Below are positions 23,970 through 32,505 of a DNA stretch of 46,357 nt, in pieces. The stretch is from NCBI GenBank assembly GCA_944342025.1, contig CALVMD010000012.1, forward strand, positions 1-46,357, given 5' to 3'. The notes under the pieces were generated by a model that did not search any database, was not told where the DNA came from, and was given only the letters and a program-made list of their open reading frames with translations. Made by a program: the position numbers and the translations under genes. This DNA comes from an uncultured Clostridia bacterium (lineage in GTDB: Bacteria; Bacillota; Clostridia; Christensenellales; Borkfalkiaceae). Each line of letters begins with the position of its first letter. The first letter of the stretch is position 1.

Positions 23970-25928
23970 TTAACCGATCTTTTGAAGAACGAGGACGGAA
24001 TAGGGCGGGATGACCGTTTTCCCCTCGACCGTGTCGCCAGTAACAAGGTTTTTGTACCGTCCCTCGAAGACGGCGTAACCTTCTTTGTTTTCGATCTCGG
24101 CGGCGATGACGCCTTCCGCATCCCCGCCTCTTTCGATCAGGGCGACATTTTCCGACGCTTCGGCGATCGGCGGGATCGCGACCAGGCGGAGAAGATCGTC
24201 TCCACCGATCACGCTGCCGAGAAGAATGATACTGCCCTTGCCGACGCTCCGCCGCGCGATACAGGCATACCCTTCCAGCCCGCCGCCCGCATACTCTGCA
24301 AGGGCTTCCGCCCCGCGCAGCTCGTACGCGTCGTAACAGCGGGAGACCGCAAGGGGCGCACCGTCTTCCGTCCAGCGCGCAAAGACCTGCGCATCGTCGA
24401 TCGGCTGTTCAAACTTCGTATAGACGCCGACTGCCTCTTCGAGAAAACTGTACGGCGCGTTCGCATAGCGGCTCGCATAGTCGGTCATGATATCGGACAT
24501 GGGGCCTACGATCCACGTGCCGCCCTCTTCCACCCAGCGGAGCATGCGCTCTTTCAGCCCGTTTTCTTCGACGTTCGCCAAAAACGGGGAGATGACGACC
24601 GAATACCCGTCCACGTCGTGGCCCGTGTCGATAAGATCGACGTTGTGATGGCGGAAAGGCGGGTAATAGTTGTGCAGAAGGATGTCCCTGTAATCGAAGT
24701 TTTCCAAAATCGGCGCGGCATGAAAATCGACCGCCGCCGTCGCGGAACAGTGGATGGCGATGTCCGATTCGACCCGGGTGCCGTTCAGAAACGCCGCGCA
24801 TTTCCTGAATTCCGCCGCCGCCCGTTTGATCTCTTCGGCGACGCGGTAAAACCTGCCCGAAGAGGAGCAGACCGCGCCGTGGCCGATCTCGTGCCCGTTC
24901 GGGTGCGCCCGCCAGTGCCAGTACAGGTTCATCTCTCCGCCTTTGGCGACGGGAAGCCACGTATTTACGTAACAGTTGCCTTCGGGGCGGCTGCCGCTCG
25001 CCGAAAAAGCGGAACCGTTCCAGCCCGCCTGCGTCTCCGTGTTCCAGAACGGCCGCTCTTTGATCGGCCGCATCTGATCGTAGAGAAACAGGGTGCGGTA
25101 CAGTTCGTCCGCGCGGTCGTAATGGTTGATCTGAACCACGTCCAGTGCGGCGTTCATCTTCTCGTGAGAAAGTTCGAGCATGGGCATCATGTCCGTGCCG
25201 ATGGGCGCGTCGGAATATCCGCGCACCGTCTCCGCCTGTTCGCGGATATAGGAAATGATCGTCTCGTCCTGAAAGCGCATCCACTCCGCGACGAGGGAGG
25301 GATGATTCCAGGTATCGTGACGGGGCGGGATCACTTTGTCGAACCCGTCGTACGTCTGGCTCCAGCGCGCCGTGCCCCACGCGGCGTTGAGCGCTGCGAC
25401 CGTCTTGTATTTATCTTTCAGGTACTCCGTAAAGCGCTCGCGGCAGAGAGGGCAGAAACAGCCGTCGCCGTAGTGAAAGATCTCGTTGTCCAGCTGCCAG
25501 CCGATCACGGCGGGATGTTTTCCGAACAGTTCCGCCATTTTGCGGACGATGATGCGGTTTTTTTCGCGCATGACGGGGCTGGACTTACAGACGTGGCACC
25601 TGCCGCCGAACTGAGAGGGAACGCCGTTCGACTGCACGTTGAGCGTTTCGGGGTACTTGTCCGTCAGCCACTTGGGCGGCGTGGCGGATGGCGTACACAT
25701 GATGACGGCGATGCCCGCCGCGTACATCTTGTCGCATACATCTTTAAGCCAGGCAAGGTCGAATTCCCCTTCCTCGGGCTCCATGCGGCTCCACGCAAAT
25801 TCGCCCACGCGCACGCAGTTCACGCCCAGCTCTTTCATCTTGGCGATCTCGCCGTCCACCGCTTCGGCGGGCCACATTTCAGGATAATACGCCGCGCCGA
25901 TATAGGGCGGCATGACTTTTTTCGGCAT
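23970..25928 (-). CDS. Beta-galactosidase, glycoside hydrolase family 42
   Basis: A 652-residue cytosolic GH42 enzyme. The acid/base Glu149 is in WQLDNEI and the nucleophile Glu298 in FWNTETQAGWNG. A zinc site is formed by Cys114 (CHVCKSS) and the CFCPLC cluster (157-162), as in structurally known GH42 enzymes. A catalytic TIM barrel (about 1-380) is followed by the trimerisation domain with GGTWIVGPMSD and a small C-terminal beta domain. Members cleave terminal beta-galactosides from plant or host glycans. No signal peptide. AAGGAG precedes the ATG. It is the last gene of the Sir2-flavin reductase-GH42 operon. Confidence 0.94.
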   Translation of the reverse strand: MPKKVMPPYIGAAYYPEMWPAEAVDGEIAKMKELGVNCVRVGEFAWSRMEPEEGEFDLAWLKDVCDKMYAAGIAVIMCTPSATPPKWLTDKYPETLNVQSNGVPSQFGGRCHVCKSSPVMREKNRIIVRKMAELFGKHPAVIGWQLDNEIFHYGDGCFCPLCRERFTEYLKDKYKTVAALNAAWGTARWSQTYDGFDKVIPPRHDTWNHPSLVAEWMRFQDETIISYIREQAETVRGYSDAPIGTDMMPMLELSHEKMNAALDVVQINHYDRADELYRTLFLYDQMRPIKERPFWNTETQAGWNGSAFSASGSRPEGNCYVNTWLPVAKGGEMNLYWHWRAHPNGHEIGHGAVCSSSGRFYRVAEEIKRAAAEFRKCAAFLNGTRVESDIAIHCSATAAVDFHAAPILENFDYRDILLHNYYPPFRHHNVDLIDTGHDVDGYSVVISPFLANVEENGLKERMLRWVEEGGTWIVGPMSDIMTDYASRYANAPYSFLEEAVGVYTKFEQPIDDAQVFARWTEDGAPLAVSRCYDAYELRGAEALAEYAGGGLEGYACIARRSVGKGSIILLGSVIGGDDLLRLVAIPPIAEASENVALIERGGDAEGVIAAEIENKEGYAVFEGRYKNLVTGDTVEGKTVIPPYSVLVLQKIG

Positions 25929-25938
25929 AGGTTTCTCC

Positions 25939-26553
25939 TTATTTATTGAAGTTGGACCAAGTTCCGTACTCGTTCGCGGGAACGGAGATCCCCTTTTCCT
26001 TCCCCGCCTCGATGCAGCGCACCAGCCAGACCATATTGCGGGCGAGGTTGCGCACCGTCTGCCGCCCCTCGGCGTCGCTCTCCGCCTCGGAGGGGCGGAA
26101 CACGTCGTTCCAGTAAGAGGAAGAGACGATCGGCATTTCGGAAATGGTGAAATACTTGTTCATCACGTCCATCGACGCACAGGAACCGGCGCGCCGCAAA
26201 GAAGTGATCGCCGCGCCCGGCTTGTGCATGAACGCGTATTTGCCCGCATAGAACGCCCTGTCCAGCACGGAGAGGATCCTGCCGGTCGGATGAGCATAGT
26301 AGACGGGCGTGCCGAACACGAACCCGTCGGCACTCTTCGCTTTTTCGATCAGTTCGTTGACGATATCGCCGCCGATGGCGCACTTTTTCAGCTCCGTACA
26401 CTTGCGGCAGGCGACGCAGTCGTTTACGGGAGCCGCGCCGAGATCGACGATCTCCCAGTCCGCGCCCGCGTCGGTAAAGACTTTTCCCATCTCTTCGAGC
26501 GCCGCGCGCGTTTCGCCCTTTCTCGGGCTGCCGTTTACCATAAGAATTTTCAT
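25939..26553 (-). CDS. NAD(P)H-dependent flavin oxidoreductase (flavodoxin-like fold)
   Basis: 204 residues. The N-terminal NGSPRKGETRAALEEM is the FMN phosphate loop of the NADPH-dependent FMN reductase/iron-sulfur flavoprotein family. CVACRKC near residues 46-52, then a further Cys (KKCAI), gives a cysteine cluster common in the Clostridia version of the family, followed by GTPVYYAHPTGRILSVLDR. The physiological acceptor is unknown. GGAGG precedes the ATG. It sits ten bases before the GH42 gene and 55 bases after the Sir2 gene; a GCAA-loop hairpin lies in that 55-base gap without a minus-strand T-run. Confidence 0.9.
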   Translation of the reverse strand: MKILMVNGSPRKGETRAALEEMGKVFTDAGADWEIVDLGAAPVNDCVACRKCTELKKCAIGGDIVNELIEKAKSADGFVFGTPVYYAHPTGRILSVLDRAFYAGKYAFMHKPGAAITSLRRAGSCASMDVMNKYFTISEMPIVSSSYWNDVFRPSEAESDAEGRQTVRNLARNMVWLVRCIEAGKEKGISVPANEYGTWSNFNK

Positions 26554-26608
26554 ATCTTTGACCTCCGATCTGCAATCCGCCGCCTTGCGGCGATATTTTT
26601 TATCCGAA

Positions 26609-27331
26609 TCAGATCAGCGAGAAGATCTCGCCGATTTTGCCGTCTATAAAGAACACGCCGCGCATGTCTTTGGCGGGTGCGCCGCGGTTGATGACGACGA
26701 CGTTTTCCCCGCGGAAATAATCGATGAGCGCCGCCGCGGGATATACGTTAAGCGAAGTGCCGCCTATGATCAGGTTGTCCGCCCGGCGGATCGCCTCGAC
26801 CGCGCCCGAAACCGTCTTATCGTCCAGCGTTTCGCCGTAAAGCACCACGTCGGGCTTTACGATGCCGCCACACGCACAGCGGGGGACTCCTTTCCCCTTT
26901 TGTATCCTCTGCGCAGGGTACGCCATGCCGCATTTCGTGCAAAAGTTGCGGTATATGCTGCCGTGCAATTCAAACACGTTTTTGCTGCCCGCTTTCTGGT
27001 GCAGACCGTCGATATTCTGCGTGACGACGGCGGCGATATGCCCTTCCCTCTCCCACTGCGCAAGTTTATAGTGCGCCGCGTTGGGAGAAACGTCCGTCAC
27101 GAGCATTTTATCCCTGTAAAAACCGTAAAACTCCTCGGTGTGAGACCAGAAAAACTCGGCTGAGAGCATAGTCTCGGGCGGAAACCTGTACTGTTGGCGG
27201 TACAGCCCGTCCTCGGAACGGAAATCGGGGATACCGCTCTCCGTACTGACCCCCGCCCCGCCGAAAAACACGGCGCGTTTCGAACTTCGGATAATATTTC
27301 TGAGATTGGTTATATCGTTCTGCCCGTACAT
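26609..27331 (-). CDS. cobB: Sir2-family NAD-dependent protein deacylase
   Basis: A 240-residue sirtuin that removes acyl groups from lysines using NAD. The NAD-binding GAGVSTESGIPDFRS, the TQNIDGLHQKAG motif, and the catalytic His in FELHGSIYRNFC are present. So are the structural zinc cysteines (FCTKC and RCACG) and the C-terminal GGTSLNVYPAA and VVINR segments. It belongs to the bacterial CobB/sirtuin class. The ATG at 27331 has GGAGGGAG three to four bases upstream, so the ten-residue longer frame is unlikely. It heads the operon with the flavin reductase and GH42. Confidence 0.94.
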   Translation of the reverse strand: MYGQNDITNLRNIIRSSKRAVFFGGAGVSTESGIPDFRSEDGLYRQQYRFPPETMLSAEFFWSHTEEFYGFYRDKMLVTDVSPNAAHYKLAQWEREGHIAAVVTQNIDGLHQKAGSKNVFELHGSIYRNFCTKCGMAYPAQRIQKGKGVPRCACGGIVKPDVVLYGETLDDKTVSGAVEAIRRADNLIIGGTSLNVYPAAALIDYFRGENVVVINRGAPAKDMRGVFFIDGKIGEIFSLI

Positions 27332-27381
27332 GATCTCCCTCCTTACCGAGGCGCCGGCCATGCGCCTTCACGGTCGCCATT

Positions 27382-27410
27382 ATTATAACACACCTGCTTT
27401 GCGAAAGCAA
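27382..27410 (-). promoter_or_regulatory. Promoter of the Sir2-GH42 operon
   Basis: Minus-strand TTGCTT (27410-27405), 17-base spacer, TATAAT (27387-27382). A TGCTTT-CGC-AAAGCA inverted repeat covers the -35 box and the upstream half of the spacer, a possible operator for a sugar regulator. Confidence 0.78.
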
Positions 27411-27432
27411 GGATGTGTCCGAAATCCCATAC

Positions 27433-27473
27433 AAAAAGGCGGGCGCCGCAATGTTGCGGCGCCCGCCTTTTTT
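27433..27473. terminator. Bidirectional terminator beyond the ABC exporter operon
   Basis: Near-perfect 19-bp stem (27433-27451 with 27454-27472) with TTTTTT on the plus side and TTTTT on the minus side. On the minus strand it ends the ABC exporter operon. Confidence 0.9.
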
Positions 27474-27478
27474 CCCGC

Positions 27479-29338
27479 TTATGCGGGATCGAACTGCGAA
27501 TTGTAAAGCTCTGCGTAAAAACCGTTCTGCGCGAGGAGCTGTTCGTGATTTCCCTTTTCGATGATGTCGCCGTCCTTCATCACGAGAATGAGGTCCGCGT
27601 TTTTGATGGTGGAAAGTCTGTGCGCGATGATGAACGAGGTGCGCCCTTCGGTCAGCTTATCCATCGCCCGCTGAATGAGAACTTCCGTGCGCGTGTCGAC
27701 GGAGCTTGTCGCCTCGTCCAGAATCAGCATGGGCGCGTTTTCGATCATCGCTCTGGCAATGGTGACGAGCTGTTTCTGTCCCGCGGAAAGCGTCGCCTTG
27801 TCGTCAAGCACGGTATCATAGCCCTGCGGCAGCGTCATGACGTAATGGTGCAGCCCCACCGCCTTGCAGGCGCGCTCCACCTCTTCGTCCGTGACGTTCT
27901 GCTTGCTGTATACGACGTTTTCTCGGATCGTGCCTTCGAACAGCCAGGTATCCTGCAAGACCATGCAGAACAGATCGTGTACATTCTCGCGCGTAAGTTC
28001 GTCCGTAGGGATGCCGTCGATCTTGATGCATCCGCCGTTCAACTCATAAAAGCGCATCAGCAGGTTGACCATCGTCGTTTTGCCCGCGCCCGTGGGGCCT
28101 ACGATCGCAACTTTCTGCCCCGCTTTTGCCTCGGCGGAAAAATCATTGATGATAATCCTGTCGGGATCGTAACCGAAATGCACGTGCTCGAACGAGACGT
28201 CTCCCCTGACCTTGTCGGCGGGAAGGCTGCGCGTTTTGCCGCTCTCGTCGGAAAGCTCGGGCTCTTCCAAAAATTCGAACACGCGCTCGCTCGCCGCCGC
28301 GGCGGACTGCATGCTTGTAAACGCCTGCGCAAGCTGCGACAGGGGCGAAGTGAACAGCCGAACATACATCGTAAACGCAACGATCGTACCGAACCCGCCG
28401 ATCGAACCGTTAACGAGCAGCACCGCTCCGACGACGCACACCGCCACATACCCGAAGTTTCCGATAAACACCATGAGCGGCTGCATCAGCCCCGAAAAGA
28501 ACTGCGACTTCCACGCGCTCGTATACAATTTATAATTCAGGTCGTTGAACGTCTTTTTGACGTTCCCTTCCGCGTTGTACGCCTTGACGACGTTATGTCC
28601 CGCGTACGATTCTTCGACGTGTCCGTTGATGTCGCCCAAATACCGCTGCTGACGCGCGAAATACTTCTGCGACTTGCCCATGATGAGGAACATGAATACG
28701 AAACCGATGAGGCTTGCGCCGATCGCCGTGAACGCCATGATCCAATTGGTGACGAACATCATGATCACGCTGCCGACGAGCATGACGACCGCCGTGACGA
28801 AAGTGGTGACCGACTGGTTGAGGGTCTGCCCGATCAAGTCCACGTCGTTGGTGACGCGCGAGAGCACGTCGCCGATCGAGTTGGAATCGAAGTATTTAAG
28901 GGGTAAAACGTTGATCTTTTCGGAGATCTCGGTGCGCAGGGCTCTGGAATTTTTCTGTGTGACTGTCGCCATGATCAGCCCCTGGATGTACGAGCAGATC
29001 AATCCCGCGCCGTAAATGACGACAAGGAACATGCACAGGCGGAAGATCTCGCGCATGTCCATGGCAAACACTTCGTCGATGCCGAACTGCGGCAGGTACC
29101 GATAAGACGCCTGAATAGCGTCCGTAAGGTCACTCAGAACGTTCGGACCGATCAGGTTCAGCACCGTGCCCGCCACCGCAAAGACGAGCGCCACGATCAC
29201 GGGGATCAGGAACGGTTTGATGAACCGAATGAGCTTTCCCATCGCCTTTTTAAAATCTTTCGGTTTTTCCGCCACATGTGCGCCGGGGCCGTGCGGGCCG
29301 CGGCGCATCGGGGGACGGGCGGTCTTTTCTTCACTCAT
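27479..29338 (-). CDS. ABC exporter half-transporter, canonical ATPase site
   Basis: 619 residues: an N-terminal six-helix exporter domain (about 35-340) after a hydrophilic, proline/glycine-rich head, then the ATPase domain. Walker A is GPTGAGKTT and Walker B is LILDEATSSVD with the catalytic Glu present. The signature is the altered LSAGQKQ rather than LSGGQ. Its partner has the complementary defect, so the two should form a heterodimer with one hydrolysing and one degenerate site, as in TM287/288, BmrCD and LmrCD. ATGA overlap with the partner and GGAGGTG upstream show tight coupling. Multidrug export is likely, under the divergent MarR regulator. Confidence 0.93.
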   Translation of the reverse strand: MSEEKTARPPMRRGPHGPGAHVAEKPKDFKKAMGKLIRFIKPFLIPVIVALVFAVAGTVLNLIGPNVLSDLTDAIQASYRYLPQFGIDEVFAMDMREIFRLCMFLVVIYGAGLICSYIQGLIMATVTQKNSRALRTEISEKINVLPLKYFDSNSIGDVLSRVTNDVDLIGQTLNQSVTTFVTAVVMLVGSVIMMFVTNWIMAFTAIGASLIGFVFMFLIMGKSQKYFARQQRYLGDINGHVEESYAGHNVVKAYNAEGNVKKTFNDLNYKLYTSAWKSQFFSGLMQPLMVFIGNFGYVAVCVVGAVLLVNGSIGGFGTIVAFTMYVRLFTSPLSQLAQAFTSMQSAAAASERVFEFLEEPELSDESGKTRSLPADKVRGDVSFEHVHFGYDPDRIIINDFSAEAKAGQKVAIVGPTGAGKTTMVNLLMRFYELNGGCIKIDGIPTDELTRENVHDLFCMVLQDTWLFEGTIRENVVYSKQNVTDEEVERACKAVGLHHYVMTLPQGYDTVLDDKATLSAGQKQLVTIARAMIENAPMLILDEATSSVDTRTEVLIQRAMDKLTEGRTSFIIAHRLSTIKNADLILVMKDGDIIEKGNHEQLLAQNGFYAELYNSQFDPA

Positions 29339-31125
29339 GTGCGCTCACCTCCCATCGAATTTTCAAGTTCTTCCGCGGAAAGCTGCGAATAAGCGATCTC
29401 GCGGTACACGCCGCACGATTTCATCAGCTCGTCGTGCGTACCCTTGCCGACCACCTTCCCCTCGTCGAGCACGATGATGAGGTCGGCGTCGCGGATGGTG
29501 CCGATTCGCTGGGCAACGATGAGAGAAGTTGCCCCGCCCGTTTCTTGTTTCAGAGCCGTGCGCAGCAGCCGATCCGTTTTATAATCGAGCGCGGAGAAGG
29601 AATCGTCGAAGATATAGATCTCCGGACGGCGGCAGACGGCGCGCGCGATCGCGAGACGCTGTTTCTGCCCGCCCGAAAAGTTGGTGCCGCCCTGCGCCAC
29701 ATGCGCACGGTAGGCATCGTCTTTCTTCTCGATAAAATCGGTACCCTGCGCCACGCGCACGGCATCCTTCACGTCTTCGAGCGTGTATTCCGTTCCGCTC
29801 TTTTCTCCGTAGGCGACATTGCTCTCCACCGTACCCGAGAACATGACGGCGCGCTGCGGGACATACCCGATTTTGTCGTGCAGGGCGCGGAGGGTGTAAT
29901 CTTTCACGTTCACGCCGTCGACCAGAACCTCCCCTTCCGTCGCGTCGTAAAAGCGGGGAACGAGATTGATCGCCGTCGATTTTCCGCTGCCCGTCGAACC
30001 GATGAACGCCACCGTCTGCCCGCGCTCCGCTTTAAAACTCATGTCTTGCAGGACGTATTCGTTCGCGTCGGGATATCTAAAAGAGACATTCTTGAATTCG
30101 ACCGTACCTGAAGGCGACCCTTCGGGAGAAGCCGAAAGAGCGCCGTCTGTAATGCTCGCCTGCGTATCGAGGACTTCTCCGATTCGTTTGACGGACACCA
30201 TCGCGCGCGGCATGATAATGAAGATCATTGCGAGCATCATGAACGCGACGACGACCTGCGTTGCATACCCTGAAAATGCAGCCATCTGCCCGAACAGTTC
30301 GGAACGCGCCTGCCCCGAAGGGAGCGCATCGATGAGGTACGCGCCGATCCAATAGATCGCGAGAGTCAGCCCCGTCATGATCATCGTCATCACGGGCGCC
30401 AAGATCGCCATCGCGCGGGAGGTGAACAGCTGCGTTTTGGTCAGTTCGCCGTTCGCCTTTTCAAACTTTTCCTCCTGATAATCTTCGGCATTATACGCGC
30501 GGACAACGCGTACGCCCGTGAGGTTTTCGCGCGTGACGGCGTTGAGATTATCCGTCAGTTTCTGTACGCGGCGGAATTTCGGGAACACGACAAAGAGCAA
30601 AACAAGCATCATCACGATCATGATGACGACGGCTGAGGCCGTTGCGACCGACCACTGCCAATTGCTGCCTAAGATCTTTACGATCGCCCACACCGCAAGG
30701 ATAGGCGCCTTAATCACGATCTGAAGCCCCATCGAAATGATCATCTGCACCTGCGTAACGTCGTTGGTCGTTCTCGTAATCAGGCTTGCCGTCGAAAATT
30801 TGTTGATCTCTTCCATCGAAAAGCTTTCCACTTTGTCGAAAACGCGGCTTCTGAGACGGAAAGATACCGCCGCCGCGATGCGCGCGGCAAAAAAGCCGAC
30901 GACGGCCGAGCTCAACGCGCTCCCGAGCGCACACGCAAGCATCAGCCCGCCGTTTTTCCAGATTTCGGGCATGTTCGCCGCATCGCCCATGACGGCGAGC
31001 TGCGTGATCTGCGACATGTAATCGGGCATAGTGAGATCCAGCCAAACCTGCAATACGATGAACGCGACGCCGACGGCAAAATAGGCCCACTCCCTCGCTT
31101 TTAGTGTTTTCAGTATCCTGAGCAT
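29335..31125 (-). CDS. ABC exporter half-transporter, degenerate ATPase site
   Basis: 596 residues with six helices (about 15-310), Walker A GSTGSGKS (376-383), intact signature FSGGQKQR (483-490) and Walker B IYIFDDS, in which Asp508 replaces the catalytic Glu. That substitution is the hallmark of the non-hydrolysing subunit of heterodimeric exporters. Combined with the LSAGQ signature of the next gene, both defects fall in the same composite site. GGAGG lies five bases before the ATG. It is the first gene from the promoter at 31166-31195. Confidence 0.93.
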   Translation of the reverse strand: MLRILKTLKAREWAYFAVGVAFIVLQVWLDLTMPDYMSQITQLAVMGDAANMPEIWKNGGLMLACALGSALSSAVVGFFAARIAAAVSFRLRSRVFDKVESFSMEEINKFSTASLITRTTNDVTQVQMIISMGLQIVIKAPILAVWAIVKILGSNWQWSVATASAVVIMIVMMLVLLFVVFPKFRRVQKLTDNLNAVTRENLTGVRVVRAYNAEDYQEEKFEKANGELTKTQLFTSRAMAILAPVMTMIMTGLTLAIYWIGAYLIDALPSGQARSELFGQMAAFSGYATQVVVAFMMLAMIFIIMPRAMVSVKRIGEVLDTQASITDGALSASPEGSPSGTVEFKNVSFRYPDANEYVLQDMSFKAERGQTVAFIGSTGSGKSTAINLVPRFYDATEGEVLVDGVNVKDYTLRALHDKIGYVPQRAVMFSGTVESNVAYGEKSGTEYTLEDVKDAVRVAQGTDFIEKKDDAYRAHVAQGGTNFSGGQKQRLAIARAVCRRPEIYIFDDSFSALDYKTDRLLRTALKQETGGATSLIVAQRIGTIRDADLIIVLDEGKVVGKGTHDELMKSCGVYREIAYSQLSAEELENSMGGERT

Positions 31126-31153
31126 TTAAACCTCCCGCGTAATGTCTCATCCG

Positions 31154-31167
31154 ATCGTTTTTACGAT
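31154..31167. promoter_or_regulatory. Operator-like palindrome at the ABC exporter start site
   Basis: ATCGT-N4-ACGAT, perfect arms, covering the predicted transcription start (about 31159) of the exporter operon. A close relative of the motif occurs at the start site of the divergent marR gene. Confidence 0.5.
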
Positions 31168-31195
31168 TATAGCACCCGTCTTCCCCCCTTGTCAA
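31166..31195 (-). promoter_or_regulatory. Promoter of the ABC exporter operon
   Basis: Minus-strand perfect TTGACA (31195-31190), 18-base spacer, perfect TATAAT (31171-31166) with an extended -10 TG. Confidence 0.85.
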
Positions 31196-31246
31196 TTATT
31201 TCATATATATTAAATGTAAATATTCATGAAAATTACATAAAAGTGA

Positions 31247-31275
31247 TTGACAAGCACAGGTAAGGAGAATATAAT
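31247..31275 (+). promoter_or_regulatory. marR promoter
   Basis: Perfect TTGACA (31247-31252), 17-base spacer, perfect TATAAT (31270-31275), predicted start near 31282. ATCGAAAACGA at 31280-31290 lies on that start and resembles the exporter operator. Confidence 0.85.
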
Positions 31276-31301
31276 AAATATCGAAAACGAGGTAAACCAT
31301 C

Positions 31302-31754
31302 ATGCCGACCAAACAGGAAAAAGTGGAAGAACTGGCAAAGCTGCTTTTATGCATGGCGCCGGTGTTCCGAAAAAACTACAACGTTCCGAAAGCTTCGGGC
31401 GGAAAAGCCGCTCTTTCTCCGCATCAGCTTTTCTGTCTGGTGATTTTACGGCAGAACGGAAAGACGGGCATGAGCGCTCTTGCAGAAAAGCTCGGCGTAT
31501 CCAATCAGCAGCTCACGCGCATCGTCGGAGAACTTGTAGACGGCGGGAGAGCAGAGAGAGCCACCGACGAAACCAACCGGCGCCAGATCTATATTTCGCT
31601 GACCGCCAAAGGCGAACAAACGATCCGCGATTGTTTCCGCCTTGCGTGCAGACAGCTGGAAGAGCGCGTCTCTCCTCTGAGCGAAGAAGACATCGACGCG
31701 TTCATCTATCATATGAATGAGATCGTAAAACTGACGGACAAACTCGGCGGATAA
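31302..31754 (+). CDS. MarR-family transcriptional regulator
   Basis: 150 residues with the winged-helix core: LSPHQLFCLVILRQNGKTGMSALAEKLGVSNQQLTRIVGELVDGGRAERATDETNRRQIYISLTAKG. The recognition helix and the DxRxx-type wing (DETNRRQIYISLT) are typical. MarR dimers usually repress their own gene and a neighbouring efflux system and release DNA when a small ligand or oxidant binds. Two cysteines near the C-terminal helix (RDCFRLACRQ) could be redox sensors, but that is speculative. GAGG lies nine bases before the ATG. It is divergent from the ABC exporter, its most likely target, and ends in its own terminator. Confidence 0.92.
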   Translation: MPTKQEKVEELAKLLLCMAPVFRKNYNVPKASGGKAALSPHQLFCLVILRQNGKTGMSALAEKLGVSNQQLTRIVGELVDGGRAERATDETNRRQIYISLTAKGEQTIRDCFRLACRQLEERVSPLSEEDIDAFIYHMNEIVKLTDKLGG

Positions 31755-31784
31755 ACTCCTTCCCTTTTCGGAAGGAGTTTTTTT
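31753..31784 (+). terminator. marR terminator
   Basis: Ten-bp stem (31753-31762 with 31771-31780) followed by TTTTTTT. Eight bases later the lemA promoter begins. Confidence 0.9.
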
Positions 31785-31791
31785 GTTCGGA

Positions 31792-31821
31792 TTGACAAAC
31801 GCACTTCTAATATTATATAAT
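31792..31821 (+). promoter_or_regulatory. lemA promoter
   Basis: TTGACA (31792-31797), 18-base spacer, TATAAT (31816-31821). A 66-base leader follows and ends with GGAGG. Confidence 0.8.
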
Positions 31822-31893
31822 AAAAAGGCAAAAGTTATCCGCCCGCGGCGGCGAAGCGCTTTTGCGGAAATCACCTTATCGGAGGCAAAAATT

Positions 31894-32487
31894 ATGTTTA
31901 ACCTGCTTCTCCCCGGCTGGGTCGTGCCTACGATCGTCGTTGCGGTCATAGTCATCCTGGTCATCATCATCGTTGCCTGCTGCGTCGGCGCATACAACAA
32001 GTTCGTAAAAATGCGCAACTCCTGCGAAGAAGCCTGGGCGACCATCGACGTATACCTGCAAAAGAGATACGATCTTATCCCCAACCTTGTGGAAACGGTG
32101 AAAGGCTATGCCAAACACGAGAGCGAAACGCTGCAAAACGTAATCGCCGCGCGCAATGCCGCCATGGCGGCAAAGGGCGGCACAGAAGCCCGGATCAACG
32201 CGGAAAACGCACTCACGAGCTCTCTGCGCACCCTGCTCAACGTCGTCGTGGAACAGTACCCGCAATTGCAGGCAAACACGAACTTCCTCGACCTTCAAAA
32301 TCAGCTCAAGCAGATCGAATCGGAACTTGCCAACGCGCGTAAATATTACAACGCGAACGCCAAGCAGATCAATACAAAGATGCAGACATTCCCCAGCAAC
32401 CTCATCGCAAAGATGATGAAGCTCGAAAAGTTTGCCTATTACGAGATCGAAGAAGAAGCGCGCAAAAACGTAAAAGTTCAATTTTGA
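31894..32487 (+). CDS. LemA family protein
   Basis: A 197-residue envelope protein with one N-terminal transmembrane segment (about 6-33) and a long helical domain outside the membrane. VKMRNSCEEAWATIDVYLQKRYDLIPNLVETVKGYAKHE is the LemA core signature and the C-terminus holds FPSNLIAKMMKLEKFAYYEIEEEAR. LemA proteins are widespread and their function is not settled. The neighbour is a DUF2207 membrane protein, a frequent pairing that suggests joint work at the envelope. ATG 31894 with GGAGG eight bases upstream is preferred to upstream in-frame starts that cross the promoter. Confidence 0.94.
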   Translation: MFNLLLPGWVVPTIVVAVIVILVIIIVACCVGAYNKFVKMRNSCEEAWATIDVYLQKRYDLIPNLVETVKGYAKHESETLQNVIAARNAAMAAKGGTEARINAENALTSSLRTLLNVVVEQYPQLQANTNFLDLQNQLKQIESELANARKYYNANAKQINTKMQTFPSNLIAKMMKLEKFAYYEIEEEARKNVKVQF

Positions 32488-32505
32488 CCTTTCAGGTAAG
32501 AGAAT

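Noticed and set aside
23766-25949. A 727-codon open frame opposite the GH42 gene
   Set aside because: Same cause: the minus strand encodes an intact GH42 with catalytic residues, and the plus-strand product is Arg/Val-rich without recognisable domains.
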